Positions 53,696-62,800 of a DNA stretch of 64,000 nt are shown here, piece after piece (positions within the stretch are counted from its first letter, which is position 1; each line of letters starts with the position of its first letter). The notes beneath the pieces are model-generated. The model had not been told where the DNA came from. It saw only the letters and a list, made by a program, of their open reading frames with translations, and did no database searches. The stretch is from NCBI GenBank assembly GCA_937907025.1, contig CALESJ010000003.1, positions 33,329 to 97,328 of the forward strand. Reading direction: 5' to 3'. The stretch is from an uncultured Faecalibacterium sp. Its GTDB lineage: Bacteria > Bacillota > Clostridia > Oscillospirales > Ruminococcaceae. Both the position numbers and the translations under genes were made by a program.

Positions 53696-54667
53696 TCAGA
53701 TGATGGCGCTGTCTTCATCGATCTTGGAAACGATGAAGTTGGTGAGCAGGATGGTGACGCAGCAGCAGGCGGCCTGGAACAGACCGGCAGCCGCCGTCTG
53801 GCCGACGCTGACCTGGCTCTGGATGCACTGGTAGATGTAGGTATCGAAGGTGCTGACCACGTTGTACAGGGAGTTGGGCACGCCCTGGGTGACCTGCCAG
53901 AACAGACCGAAGTCGGAGTAGAAGATCTTGCCGATGTTCAGGATGAACATCATGATGATCATGGGTTTGATGGAGGGGATGGTGATGAATTTAGCCTGCT
54001 GCCACTTGGTGGCGCCGTCCAGGATGGCGGCCTCATACAGCGTGGCGTCGATGCCGGTGATGCTGGCCAGGTAGACCACCATGTTGTAGCCCATGGACTT
54101 CCAGGTGGACATGAAGGTCAGGATGAACGGCCAGTAGCTGGGCTGGGAGTACCACATGACCTTGTCCCCGCCGAAGAACTGCAGGATGTTGTTGGCCAGG
54201 CCCTTGTCCGGGTTCAGGAACGCGTACACGAAGTAGCTGACCACGACCCAGGACATGAAGTAAGGGAAGAACATCATGGTCTGGTAGCATTTGGAGGCGA
54301 ACTTGGAGTACAGCTGGTTGATGATGATGGCCAGGGTCACGGGCAGGACCAGGTTGATCACGATAAAGACCAGGTTGTACAGCAGGGTGTTGCGCAAGAG
54401 CATCCCGAAGGTGTTGCTGGTCAGGAAGAACTTGAAGTTCTTGAACCCGCACCAGTCGCTCTGGAACAGGCCGACCAGGAAGCCCTTGCCCGGCACCAGC
54501 TTGAATTCCTTGAACGAGATGATCAGGCCGAACATGGGCAGGTAGCAGAACACCGCAAACCAGATGGTCGCCGGCAGGCCCAGCAGGGTCAGCTCGGTAT
54601 CGTCCCGGGTCCAGTGCCGCCGCTTGCGCTGCAGCTGGGTGGCAGGTGCCGCCTTCTCCTTTTTCAT
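53696..54667 (-). CDS. lplB: Sugar ABC transporter permease, LplB type
   Basis: 323 residues from the ATG at 54667, after AAAGGAG. Six helices; the EAA loop is YEAAILDGATKWQQAKFITIP. It is first gene of the long glycan operon, just downstream of a strong promoter. No ATP-binding gene follows, so a shared MsmX-like ATPase is expected elsewhere in the genome. Confidence 0.93.
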   Translation of the reverse strand: MKKEKAAPATQLQRKRRHWTRDDTELTLLGLPATIWFAVFCYLPMFGLIISFKEFKLVPGKGFLVGLFQSDWCGFKNFKFFLTSNTFGMLLRNTLLYNLVFIVINLVLPVTLAIIINQLYSKFASKCYQTMMFFPYFMSWVVVSYFVYAFLNPDKGLANNILQFFGGDKVMWYSQPSYWPFILTFMSTWKSMGYNMVVYLASITGIDATLYEAAILDGATKWQQAKFITIPSIKPMIIMMFILNIGKIFYSDFGLFWQVTQGVPNSLYNVVSTFDTYIYQCIQSQVSVGQTAAAGLFQAACCCVTILLTNFIVSKIDEDSAII

Positions 54668-54711
54668 GAGATTCGCTCCTTTCAAAACGAGTGTGCCGCG
54701 TGCGGCTGTCT

Positions 54712-54737
54712 GTTAACTCCCCGTTAACTCAGTTAAC
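54712..54737. promoter_or_regulatory. Triple GTTAAC operator candidate
   Basis: GTTAAC occurs at 54712-54717, 54723-54728 and 54732-54737, between the promoter and the first gene of the glycan operon. A fourth copy is at 54916-54921, just upstream of the LacI-gene -35 box. The symmetrical motif near both divergent promoters suggests a repressor site. Confidence 0.5.
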
Positions 54738-54773
54738 ATTTTCTCGGGCCGCATGTTTTCATTTGTTAGCTTA

Positions 54774-54802
54774 ATATTAACTATTTTTCGTACCAATGTC
54801 AA
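54774..54802 (-). promoter_or_regulatory. Sigma-A promoter of the glycan operon
   Basis: On the minus strand TTGACA (54802-54797) and TAATAT (54779-54774) are 17 bases apart, close to consensus. Transcription would run through the GTTAAC triplet. Confidence 0.8.
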
Positions 54803-54864
54803 CCGTCAATCTGCATAAAATTCCGACCTCTTTGTTGGCTCTGTCATTTTTTTGTAGCTTTTCA

Positions 54865-54874
54865 AAAACGTTTT
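54865..54874. promoter_or_regulatory. LacI-type palindromic operator candidate
   Basis: AAAACGTTTT is a perfect palindrome with the central CG that LacI-family proteins usually contact. It lies midway between the two divergent promoters. Confidence 0.45.
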
Positions 54875-54928
54875 ATTCGTTTTGCTAAAATGGGCAAAAT
54901 TCGACGTTTACTTTTGTTAACATGTATA

Positions 54929-54957
54929 TTGTCTTTTTTTATTCATCGCGGTATAAT
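54929..54957 (+). promoter_or_regulatory. Sigma-A promoter of the LacI-type gene
   Basis: TTGTCT (54929-54934) and TATAAT (54952-54957) are 17 bases apart, 38 bases before the ATG. GTTAAC at 54916-54921 sits just upstream, consistent with autoregulation. Confidence 0.75.
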
Positions 54958-54995
54958 GGAATCATTCTAAACAATGCAACTGGGAGTGTACCATT

Positions 54996-56024
54996 ATGAG
55001 CAAACCAACCATGCAGGACATTGCGGACGCGCTGTCCACTTCCCGCATATCGGTATGGAAGGCGCTGAACAACCGCCCCGGCGTATCGGACGCGCTGCGG
55101 CGCCAGATCCAGGCCAAAGCCGAAGAAATGGGCTATTTTCAGGCCTCCCGCCCGGTCCAGCCCGCCCCGGAAGCCCCCCGGGGCCGCAATGTGGCTGTGG
55201 TGGTCTGCCGGCCGGAATCCTCCCTGTTCTGGATGCAGATCATCCACCAGATCGCCAAGGATCTTTCCTCCCAGGGCGTTAACCTGATGTATACTTACTT
55301 GCCTACCTCTTATAAAGAGGGCTACACCCTGCCCGCCAGCCTGACCGACGGGTCGGTGGAGGGGCTGATCGTGCTGAATGTTTATTCACCGCCCCTTTTG
55401 CAGCTGCTGGCCGACCTGCCCCTGCCCAAGGTCTACCTGGACACCATCCCTTCCCTGCCCTTCTCCCGTTTACACGGGGACCTTTTGTTGATTGAAGGCC
55501 GGGACCTCATCCGCCAGATCACCGGGCAGCTGCTGGACAAAGGCCATACCCGGCTGGGATTTCTGGGGGATGTGGAGTACGCCCAGACCAACACCGACCG
55601 GTACCGGGGCTTTCTGGACGCCTTTGCGGAGTGGGGCCTGACCCCCGACCCCGCCCTGTCTTTCACCGGGCCGCTGGGTCTGCGCACCCATTACGAGGAG
55701 CTGAGTTATTTTCTGGAACACCTCAAGACCCGGCCGGACGGCTTCGTCTGTGTCAGCGACTATATTGCCCACTTCATCCAGCGGTATTTTGAGGAGCACG
55801 GCACCGACCCGGAGGGCCGCATCGCCCTGACCGGCTTTGACAACAACAGCGAATACCTGAACATTGCCGACCGCATCACCACCGTGGACGTGCAGCCCAA
55901 GACCCTGGGCGCCCGGCTGGCTTCCAAGATCCTGTTCCTGATGGAGCACCCCAACCTGTCCCAGGAAGTCAGTTATGTAAGTTCGCAGATTTTGTACCGC
56001 GGCCTGCTGGCCCAGGAAAAATAA
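54996..56024 (+). CDS. LacI-family transcriptional regulator
   Basis: 342 residues. The N-terminal helix-turn-helix is MSKPTMQDIADALSTSRISVWKALNN, cited in part, followed by the hinge and a periplasmic-binding-like sensor domain (VEGLIVLNVY, then ALTGFDNNSEY). It is divergent from the glycan transport operon and most likely represses it until an imported sugar binds. GGGAG precedes the ATG. A strong terminator follows. Confidence 0.93.
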   Translation: MSKPTMQDIADALSTSRISVWKALNNRPGVSDALRRQIQAKAEEMGYFQASRPVQPAPEAPRGRNVAVVVCRPESSLFWMQIIHQIAKDLSSQGVNLMYTYLPTSYKEGYTLPASLTDGSVEGLIVLNVYSPPLLQLLADLPLPKVYLDTIPSLPFSRLHGDLLLIEGRDLIRQITGQLLDKGHTRLGFLGDVEYAQTNTDRYRGFLDAFAEWGLTPDPALSFTGPLGLRTHYEELSYFLEHLKTRPDGFVCVSDYIAHFIQRYFEEHGTDPEGRIALTGFDNNSEYLNIADRITTVDVQPKTLGARLASKILFLMEHPNLSQEVSYVSSQILYRGLLAQEK

Positions 56025-56034
56025 AACGCAAAAC

Positions 56035-56065
56035 GCCCCCGCATGGTTTGCTGCCATGCGGGGGC
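56035..56065. terminator. Terminator between LacI and GntR genes
   Basis: A perfect 12-bp stem (56035-56046 with 56054-56065) followed by ATTATTT. It serves both convergent genes. Confidence 0.88.
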
Positions 56066-56086
56066 ATTATTTCTGCAAGTGGGTTG

Positions 56087-56809
56087 TCAGCGGCTCACCT
56101 CTATCAAAAAGCGGCTGCTGGCGGCCGGGTAATAGCTTTCGGTGTATTCGATGGGGCGGCCATTGGCCATGCGTCCCACCGAGGTGATATAAACGGCCGG
56201 CTCAAAGGGGCTCAGCTGCAGCCCGGCGCGCACTTCGGGCGGCGGGGACACCACTTCCAGCTGACGGCTGGCGCGGCGCACATCCAGGCCCCGCTCGGCC
56301 AGGACCCCGTAAAAGGAAAGGTCGGTAAAATCCAGCTGGGCCATATCCGGGAAATACTGGCAGGGCACATAGAGGGTGGTGTACACCACCGGCGCGTTGT
56401 TGTTGCACCCTTCCAGATGGCGCACCCGGACCAGCCGCGTCACCTTTGCCCCCGCGGGCAGTTCCAATGCCGCGGATACGGGTTCCGATGCGCGGACCAC
56501 CCCGATCTCCAGAACTTTGGTGCGCACGGTGCGGTGATTGCGCTCGCTTTCCGCCCGGTAGCCGGTGATGAAACTGGTGGATTCGTGGACGACCTTCGGC
56601 CTGGTCACAAAGGTGCCCCGGCCCTTGACGCGGGACAGCACGCCCTCTCTCGTCAGGGTATCCAGCGCCTGCCGGAGGGTGGGACGGCTGACCTTGAGCA
56701 GGGCGCAGAGCTCTTTTTCGGTGGGGATCTGGCTGCCCACCGCATATTCTCCCGACGCAATGCGGGCACGGATGTATTCCGCCGCCTGTTCGTGCAGGGA
56801 TTTTGCCAC
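56087..56809 (-). CDS. GntR-family regulator with UTRA sensor domain
   Basis: 240 residues from the GTG at 56809, after AAAGGAGGGGG. The winged helix contains IPTEKELCALLKVSRPTLRQALDTL, cited in part, and the C-terminal UTRA domain has VTRLVRVRHLE and the final IEYTESYYPAASSRFLIEV. Close relatives (NagR/YvoA) sense GlcNAc-6-P or glucosamine-6-P. It may control the isomerase and ROK genes next to it, where a palindrome lies between their promoters. Confidence 0.88.
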   Translation of the reverse strand: MAKSLHEQAAEYIRARIASGEYAVGSQIPTEKELCALLKVSRPTLRQALDTLTREGVLSRVKGRGTFVTRPKVVHESTSFITGYRAESERNHRTVRTKVLEIGVVRASEPVSAALELPAGAKVTRLVRVRHLEGCNNNAPVVYTTLYVPCQYFPDMAQLDFTDLSFYGVLAERGLDVRRASRQLEVVSPPPEVRAGLQLSPFEPAVYITSVGRMANGRPIEYTESYYPAASSRFLIEVSR

Positions 56810-56846
56810 AGCGTTCCCCCTCCTTTCCGGTACGGTTGTTTCTTCC

Positions 56847-56875
56847 AGTATACCAGCGCGGGGAGCGCGGCGCAA
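56847..56875 (-). promoter_or_regulatory. Promoter of the GntR gene
   Basis: On the minus strand TTGCGC (56875-56870) and TATACT (56852-56847) are 17 bases apart, with an extended TGG before the -10. It lies just downstream of the isomerase stop, so the regulator can be made separately from it. Confidence 0.6.
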
Positions 56876-56877
56876 GG

Positions 56878-58623
56878 TCAGGGACGGACGCTGGCCGCAA
56901 TCACCATGACCTGCCCGCCGTCGGGGGATTCGATGATATAGTCCCCGGCCGCCTGGGGCAGGATGCAGGTTTCGGCATAATGCAGTTCAAAGGGCGCAAA
57001 GGCACCGGTGGGGCTGGTGAGCCGGGCGCGGCGGCCATCCACCAGGTTCAGCACCTGGACGCTGCCGTTCTGCGGCACCGTGGCCGAAGACGAGGTGGTG
57101 TAGCGGAAGGTATCAATGAACTCCCGCTCATGCAGGCCGGTGCGCTCCACCAGGCAGTCCCCCTGCCGGCTGACCACCTTTGTCTGGCCCACCAGGTTTT
57201 CCTGTACCCAGGCGGTGTCCCGGTCAAACTGGATGTTGGCCATGCCATGGTCGATGTGGATGGGCCGGGGCTTGCCGTCCAGGTCCAGGCGCCCCCAGTC
57301 CCACAGCTTGAAGGTAAAGATGTAGGGGGTGGCGCTGATCTCCAGCACCATGGTGTTGGCGCCCGAACAGTGGGTGGTGCCCGCCGGGATCAGCACATGG
57401 TCGTGCTTTTTCACCGGGATGTTGTTGATGTACTTTTCCGCCGGGAAGGGCGCGCCGCCCGCCTGGGCCAGACGCAGGTCCCGTTCCATGGCGGCGGGGT
57501 CCACCCCTTCTTTCACCCCCAGCCACACCGAGGCATCCTCGCCCGCATCCAGGATGTAGTAGCTTTCGTCCTGGGTGTAGCGCATATTGAAGGTGTTCTG
57601 GATGTATTCGGTGAGGGGGTGGACCTGCAGGGACAGGTTCTGTCCGCCCACCGTGTCCAGCATGTCGAACCGGATGGGGAATTCCTTGCCGAAACGGGCG
57701 TGGACCCGCTCGCCCAGCAGGGCCCGGGGCTGCTGCAGCACCAGGTTCAGCGCCGGCGTTTGGATGAGAGCGCCGTCAAAATCCAGCAGCAGACTGTTTT
57801 CTTCCGGCACGCCGTCAAAGCTCCAGGCGTAGTTGCTGCCGTTTTCCGGCAGTTCAAAGTGGTCTTTCATCCAGTGTCCGCCCCACACGCCCGGGTCAAA
57901 GTAGGGCACCATGCGGAACGGCCGCCGCGCCGTCTGCCGCAGGGCTTCCCGGTAAGAGGCACCGTCCACCATGGCGGGGCTGCCCTCGGTGGTCATATCC
58001 AGGTAGAAGTCCATGGTGTTGAGCAGATGGTCTTTTTCCCGGTCGGCCCAGCGCCATTCGGCAAAGAAGCCCCGCTTGTACTTTTTCAGTTTGGGCAGGT
58101 CGGTCCGGGCGGTGCGCCAGTTGGAAAGCCCCCGGCGATAGCGCAGCTGGATTTCCCAGCGGGTGATGTCGGCCACCACCTGCACGTCCCCGGGATGGAC
58201 CAGGCTGGCGCCCACGCCGTACACCACCACCGGACCAGCGGCAGCTTCGATGCGGCGGCGGGCTTCCTCGATCTTGTCCGGGTAGAAGAAATCTTTCAGC
58301 CGCCGCACCGTCATGATGCCGAACACCGGGTCGTCCGGCAGCAGGTCCGCTTCCAGAACGGCGTCCATCTTTTCCGGCTCAAAGGCCAGGTCATCGCTGT
58401 GCAGGACCAGCTCTGCCCCCACCGGTGCCAGGCAGGCCAGGACCTCGGCCTGGTCCACCCCGGGGTAGCATTCCACGCACAGGACCTTGCGGCCCTGCAT
58501 GGCCCGGCGCAGCGCTTTCCCGATAGCCGCCCCATCCTGGCTGACCCGGGCTTTCGGGCAGTTCACCTGTACCCGGGGGAACTGTACATACCGCCCGGTA
58601 TCTTCCTGTTTCGCTCTTGTCAT
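56878..58623 (-). CDS. Class I mannose-6-phosphate isomerase with N-terminal kinase-like extension
   Basis: 581 residues from the ATG at 58623, after AAGGAGG. The C-terminal about 350 residues match type I phosphomannose isomerase: LSLQVHPLTEYIQ (zinc ligands), then VLIPAGTTHCSGANTMVLEIS. The N-terminal about 220 residues are extra and resemble a degraded P-loop kinase (VLCVECYPGVDQAEVL, then VVVYGVGASLV), like uridine-kinase-type domains but without the GKS/T motif. It interconverts mannose-6-P and fructose-6-P, joining released mannose to glycolysis. It is divergent from a ROK-like gene. Confidence 0.85.
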   Translation of the reverse strand: MTRAKQEDTGRYVQFPRVQVNCPKARVSQDGAAIGKALRRAMQGRKVLCVECYPGVDQAEVLACLAPVGAELVLHSDDLAFEPEKMDAVLEADLLPDDPVFGIMTVRRLKDFFYPDKIEEARRRIEAAAGPVVVYGVGASLVHPGDVQVVADITRWEIQLRYRRGLSNWRTARTDLPKLKKYKRGFFAEWRWADREKDHLLNTMDFYLDMTTEGSPAMVDGASYREALRQTARRPFRMVPYFDPGVWGGHWMKDHFELPENGSNYAWSFDGVPEENSLLLDFDGALIQTPALNLVLQQPRALLGERVHARFGKEFPIRFDMLDTVGGQNLSLQVHPLTEYIQNTFNMRYTQDESYYILDAGEDASVWLGVKEGVDPAAMERDLRLAQAGGAPFPAEKYINNIPVKKHDHVLIPAGTTHCSGANTMVLEISATPYIFTFKLWDWGRLDLDGKPRPIHIDHGMANIQFDRDTAWVQENLVGQTKVVSRQGDCLVERTGLHEREFIDTFRYTTSSSATVPQNGSVQVLNLVDGRRARLTSPTGAFAPFELHYAETCILPQAAGDYIIESPDGGQVMVIAASVRP

Positions 58624-58658
58624 GGCAGAGCCCGCCTCCTTGTTTTGATTTCCCTTAC

Positions 58659-58687
58659 AGCATAGGGGCTGCGGCTGCATTTGTCAA
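58659..58687 (-). promoter_or_regulatory. Sigma-A promoter of the isomerase gene
   Basis: On the minus strand TTGACA (58687-58682) and TATGCT (58664-58659) are 17 bases apart, 36 bases before the ATG. Confidence 0.75.
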
Positions 58688-58707
58688 TACATTTTCAAAA
58701 AATATTG

Positions 58708-58723
58708 ATATTTTTAAAAATAT
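58708..58723. promoter_or_regulatory. 16-bp perfect palindrome between divergent promoters
   Basis: ATATTTTTAAAAATAT lies between the -35 boxes of the two promoters. The very AT-rich surroundings and symmetrical position suggest an operator for the divergent isomerase and ROK-like genes, perhaps for the adjacent GntR regulator. Confidence 0.45.
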
Positions 58724-58726
58724 GTA

Positions 58727-58755
58727 TTTACATATCTTTCTTTGCCTGCTATACT
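58727..58755 (+). promoter_or_regulatory. Sigma-A promoter of the ROK-like gene
   Basis: TTTACA (58727-58732) and TATACT (58750-58755) are 17 bases apart, 36 bases before the ATG at 58792. Confidence 0.78.
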
Positions 58756-58791
58756 GTGGCTGTAAACCCAACAGGAAAGAAGGCGTTTCGG

Positions 58792-59673
58792 ATGGCAGCT
58801 CCCCTGCTTTGTCTGGACGTAGGCGGGACCGAACTCAAGGGTGCCCCGGTGGACAACGGCGTTCTGCTGGCACCTTTGCAGCATTTTCCCGCGCAGGCCA
58901 AGGAGCCGAGCGGACCTTTGCTGGACCACTTTGCCCAGGTTTTCCGGGAATTGGACGCCCGGGCCGGTGTACCGGCCTCCGTGGGCGGTCTGCGCCTGGC
59001 ATTCCCCGGCCCGTTCGATTATGAAAAAGGCATCTGCCTGCTTCAGGGGCTGGATAAATACAATGCTCTGTACGGGATGGACCTGCGCCGCCAGCTCTTT
59101 GTGCGGCTGCAGGACCGGCTGCAAACGCCCGAAGACATCCGGTTCATCAACGATGTGGCCGCCTTTGCCCTGGGCGAGATGCGCTACGGCCACGCGGCAG
59201 GCAGTGCGCGGTCCCTGTCGGTGTGCATCGGCACCGGATGCGGCAGCGCCTTCGGCCTCGGGGACGGTCTGGCGCCCGAAGGCACCCCCGGGGTCCCGCC
59301 GGGCGGGTACCTCTACCCCGCTCCGTTTCTGGACAGCTGCATCGACGACCACATCAGCAAGCGCGGCCTGATGGCCCTGTGCGAACAGCGGCTGGGCCGT
59401 CCCCTGGAAGGGGCTGCCCTGGCCGCCCTGTGTGAGCAGGAGGACACCGAAGCCCTGGCCTGTTTCGGAGAGTTCGGCATCCGGCTGCGGGATGCCCTGG
59501 ACCCATTTTTGCGGGGATACCGTCCCCAGTGCCTTTGCCTGGGCGGGCAGATTACCCGGAGTTTCCGTTTTTTCGGCACACCGCTGTCCCGGCGCTGCGC
59601 CGAACTGGACATAGCCCTGTACGTCACTGCGGACACCTCAGTCCGGGCCCTGCAGGGACTTTGCTCCATCTGA
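58792..59673 (+). CDS. ROK-like protein lacking the zinc motif
   Basis: 293 residues from the ATG at 58792, after AGGAAAGAAGG. The phosphate motif DVGGTELKG, a middle FINDVAAFALGE and LSVCIGTGCGSAF follow the ROK/hexokinase fold. The cysteine-rich CxCGxxGC motif found in ordinary ROK kinases is missing (the region reads PGVPPGGYLYPAPFLDSC). It could be a sugar kinase of a divergent branch, matching the isomerase beside it as a mannose kinase, or a regulatory relative. It lies opposite the isomerase gene. Confidence 0.8.
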   Translation: MAAPLLCLDVGGTELKGAPVDNGVLLAPLQHFPAQAKEPSGPLLDHFAQVFRELDARAGVPASVGGLRLAFPGPFDYEKGICLLQGLDKYNALYGMDLRRQLFVRLQDRLQTPEDIRFINDVAAFALGEMRYGHAAGSARSLSVCIGTGCGSAFGLGDGLAPEGTPGVPPGGYLYPAPFLDSCIDDHISKRGLMALCEQRLGRPLEGAALAALCEQEDTEALACFGEFGIRLRDALDPFLRGYRPQCLCLGGQITRSFRFFGTPLSRRCAELDIALYVTADTSVRALQGLCSI

Positions 59674-59709
59674 CAATCCCTTGCCCGGCTCGTGCTGCCG
59701 GCAGAAAAA

Positions 59710-59732
59710 ACTCCCCTTGCCGAAAGGGGAGT
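59710..59732 (+). terminator. Terminator after the ROK-like gene
   Basis: A 9-bp stem (59710-59718 with 59724-59732) is flanked by A6 and T7 runs. Confidence 0.9.
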
Positions 59733-59766
59733 TTTTTTCTTTCTGCCGTATTGCCACACCAACACA

Positions 59767-59807
59767 AAGACCCGGCAAACGCGCTTGCAGGTCGTTTGCC
59801 GGGTCTT
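59767..59807 (-). terminator. Terminator after the NRPS-like gene
   Basis: A perfect 15-bp stem (59767-59781 with 59793-59807); on the minus strand TTTGTGTTGG follows. Confidence 0.85.
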
Positions 59808-59835
59808 GAAGCAGACGTTACACAGGGTTCAGAAC

Positions 59836-62800
59836 TCAGGACACCGTCTGGGTAAAGTGGATCTGTTTGGGCACCAGCACCGGCTCCACCTTCTCCTGGA
59901 GGTAGGCGTTGAGCTTGTCCAGGTCCGGCTGTTCCTTGCCGGTAATGTCGGCGCACAGCTCCATGCGGTGCTCCTGACCCCAGGTGATGTACGCCTGGGC
60001 GGTTTCCACGCCCTCATAGGCACAGAGCACCTGCTCCAGCTTGCCCAGATCCAGGAAATCCCGTCCGGTGAGGGTTTCCATCATGATGGTACGGCCGCAT
60101 TGTTCCAGAATATCCAGGCTGCCGTCCGGCAGGATGCGGGCATGCAGGCCGGTCTGGTACAGCATACCGGGGCCGTAGGGGTTGGTGATCTTGTCGGTCC
60201 AGTTGCGGGTGGGATGGTCCATGATGTACAAAGCACCCCAGGCGCCCAGAGGCTGCTTGCGGCAGGTTTCGTCAAAGACGTAGGCCTTTACCTGCTCTTC
60301 CCCGTCCACATCCTGGATGAGCGGGCTGCCGGCAGCGGCGTTCACATCCGCGGCCTTCACAAAGTAGTGATGGGGGAACAGATGCTGGGGCAGATGCTTT
60401 TTCAGCCGCCGCACCGAAGGCTCGGTGAGCATGGCCTTGAGGATGACATCCATGCACTCCATGAAAATTTCCAGCTGCTGGCGGTCAAACCGGTTGTTCC
60501 AGTACCGCAGCTCGTAGAAATAGAAGCCCTTGGCGTCGGACATGACCTGCAGATGGAAGGGCAGGGAGTCCAGCTGGATGCGCTCCCGATGGGCGGGGGC
60601 GCCGCCGATCTCGTTCAGACGCAGGATGTCGCCCTGATACTGGAAGAACATCTCGTCCGAATGCAGGCAGGAAATATGGCACCGCATGGTTTCCATGATC
60701 TGCCGGGCGGACCGGGACAGCAGCTGGGGCACCGTTTCGTGGGCCAGGTTGGTGTACCGGAACAGGTAGCTCAGGAACAGCGGTCCGGCCAGGCGGGTCC
60801 AGCGGCTGTCGGTGCGGCCGCTGTGAATGCTGCTGACCACGTCCTTCTCATTGCTGAAAATGGAGATGCAGTAGTTGAAGGCGGTGAGGAACATGACGTT
60901 CTCGGACACCTTGTGCTCGGCGCAGAAAGCGTTGAGCTGGTTGGGGCTGACGGTGAACCGGCCGCGAAGGGAGGCATTTTCCCCCTTGTCCAGGTCGTGG
61001 AAATCTTTCCGGTTCAGGATGCTCTTTTTGATGCGGACATCCTTCATCAGTTCCCGGTAATACCGGATGTCCTGCTCCCGCTTGCCCTTCTTTTCCCGGG
61101 CTTTCTCGTCCAGCACATACTCGAACAGGGTATAGGTTTCCTTCGCCACCGATTCCCCGGCGTACAGACGGTTCAGGTCCTCGAACAGGATCTTCAGGGT
61201 CATTCCGTCACCCACAATGTGGGCCACGTCCAGGAACAGGTAGTTGGCGCTGTCGGTCTGGTAGATGCCCACATGGTACAAAGGCTCGTCCTTGCCGTAC
61301 AGATACGGCACCAGCAGATGTTCCCGGGTCTGGGCGAATTCCTCGTCGCTCTGGCGGTAAATGGGCACATTCACCCGCAGGTCGTCGTGGCGGAAGCTCT
61401 TGTAGGTGCCATCGTCCATCTGGATGACCGACTTGAGGCCGGGGTGGACATCAAACAGGTCCGCCACGGCGGTCTGGAGCCGCTGCAGGTCCACGCTGGG
61501 GTCCAGATGGATGAGGGAAGGCAGGTTGGCGGTGGTGTTGCCCCGCATGACGTAGGCAAAGTAGATCTGCATGTTGGTGAGGGGATACACCGCACGGGGG
61601 GTGTAGTCCACCTGCTCCTCCTGCTGCTTTTCCTGGTAGTAGGCTTCCAGCTTCTGCACGCTGGCGTGGGCCATCAAGTCGTCCAGGGTGATGGAGAAAT
61701 TCAGTTTCTCGGACAGGTCGGTGAGCAGCAGCACGCTGCCCAGGGAATCCATACCTGCCCGGTAAAAGTCGGTGTCGATGCCGAAGTCCTGATTGCCCAG
61801 CACGCCGGCCACGCAGTCATAGATCTTCTGCTGCAGCTCGTTTTTGGGCAGGATGCGCTTTTTCCGTTTTTCTTCCTCTGTCTTCTTCTGGTTGAAGTAG
61901 TTGGCGCGCTTGATCTTGCGGGAGCTGGTTTTTTCAAAGGGATTCTTGCGCACCCGGAAGTTCAGGATGCGCTTGAAGGTGGGCAGCTTCTGGTTGATTT
62001 TGGCAATGCTGTCCCCCACGGCGGCCTGGATGTCGGAGATGTCCGTTTCCTCGGCATACCGGAAGTTGGGGTACACCTCGGCGGTGATGGTGTCGTTCTC
62101 TTCGAACACCAGGATGTCCTCCACGATGGGTTCCCCGTCAAACATGTTCTCGATCTGTTCCGGGGCCACGTTCTCCCCGTTGCTGAGAACGATCAGATTC
62201 TTTTTCCGGCCGGTGAGGTACAGGAAGCCATCCTCATCCAGATAGCCCAGGTCCCCGGTGCGCAGCCAGCCATCCTCGGTGAGGGCCTCTGCGGTGTTCT
62301 CCGGGTCCTTGTAGTAGCCCATCATCACCGAAGGGCTCTTGACCTGGATCTCTCCGTCCACGATGCGCACCTGGCACCGGTCCACCACCTTGCCCACCGA
62401 GTCCACCTTGTCCGGGCGGCTCCAGTCGGGGGCGGAGATGACCGGCGAGCACTCGGACATGCCGTAGCCCTGGCCGATGAGAATGCCCAGGTCCTGGTAG
62501 TCCTTGGCCAGTTCCGGGGTCAGATATCCGCCGCCGCAGATGATCTTCCACAGGCGGCGGCCGAACACGGCCTCCTTCAGCTGCTGGGTGGTCATTTCCG
62601 GATGCTGGAGCTTGAGTATCAGCAGCCGGTTGTACAGGGCCTTGGCCACCATGGGCACCGCCCGGAAGGAGGTGGGCTGGAACAGTTTCAGATGGTCGGC
62701 CAGCTTGCTCATGTCCCGGTTCAGGCAGAGCAGCACGCCGTACCGCATGGCCGCCAGTACATCGCTGTTGATGCAGAAGACATGATGGATGGGCAGGATG

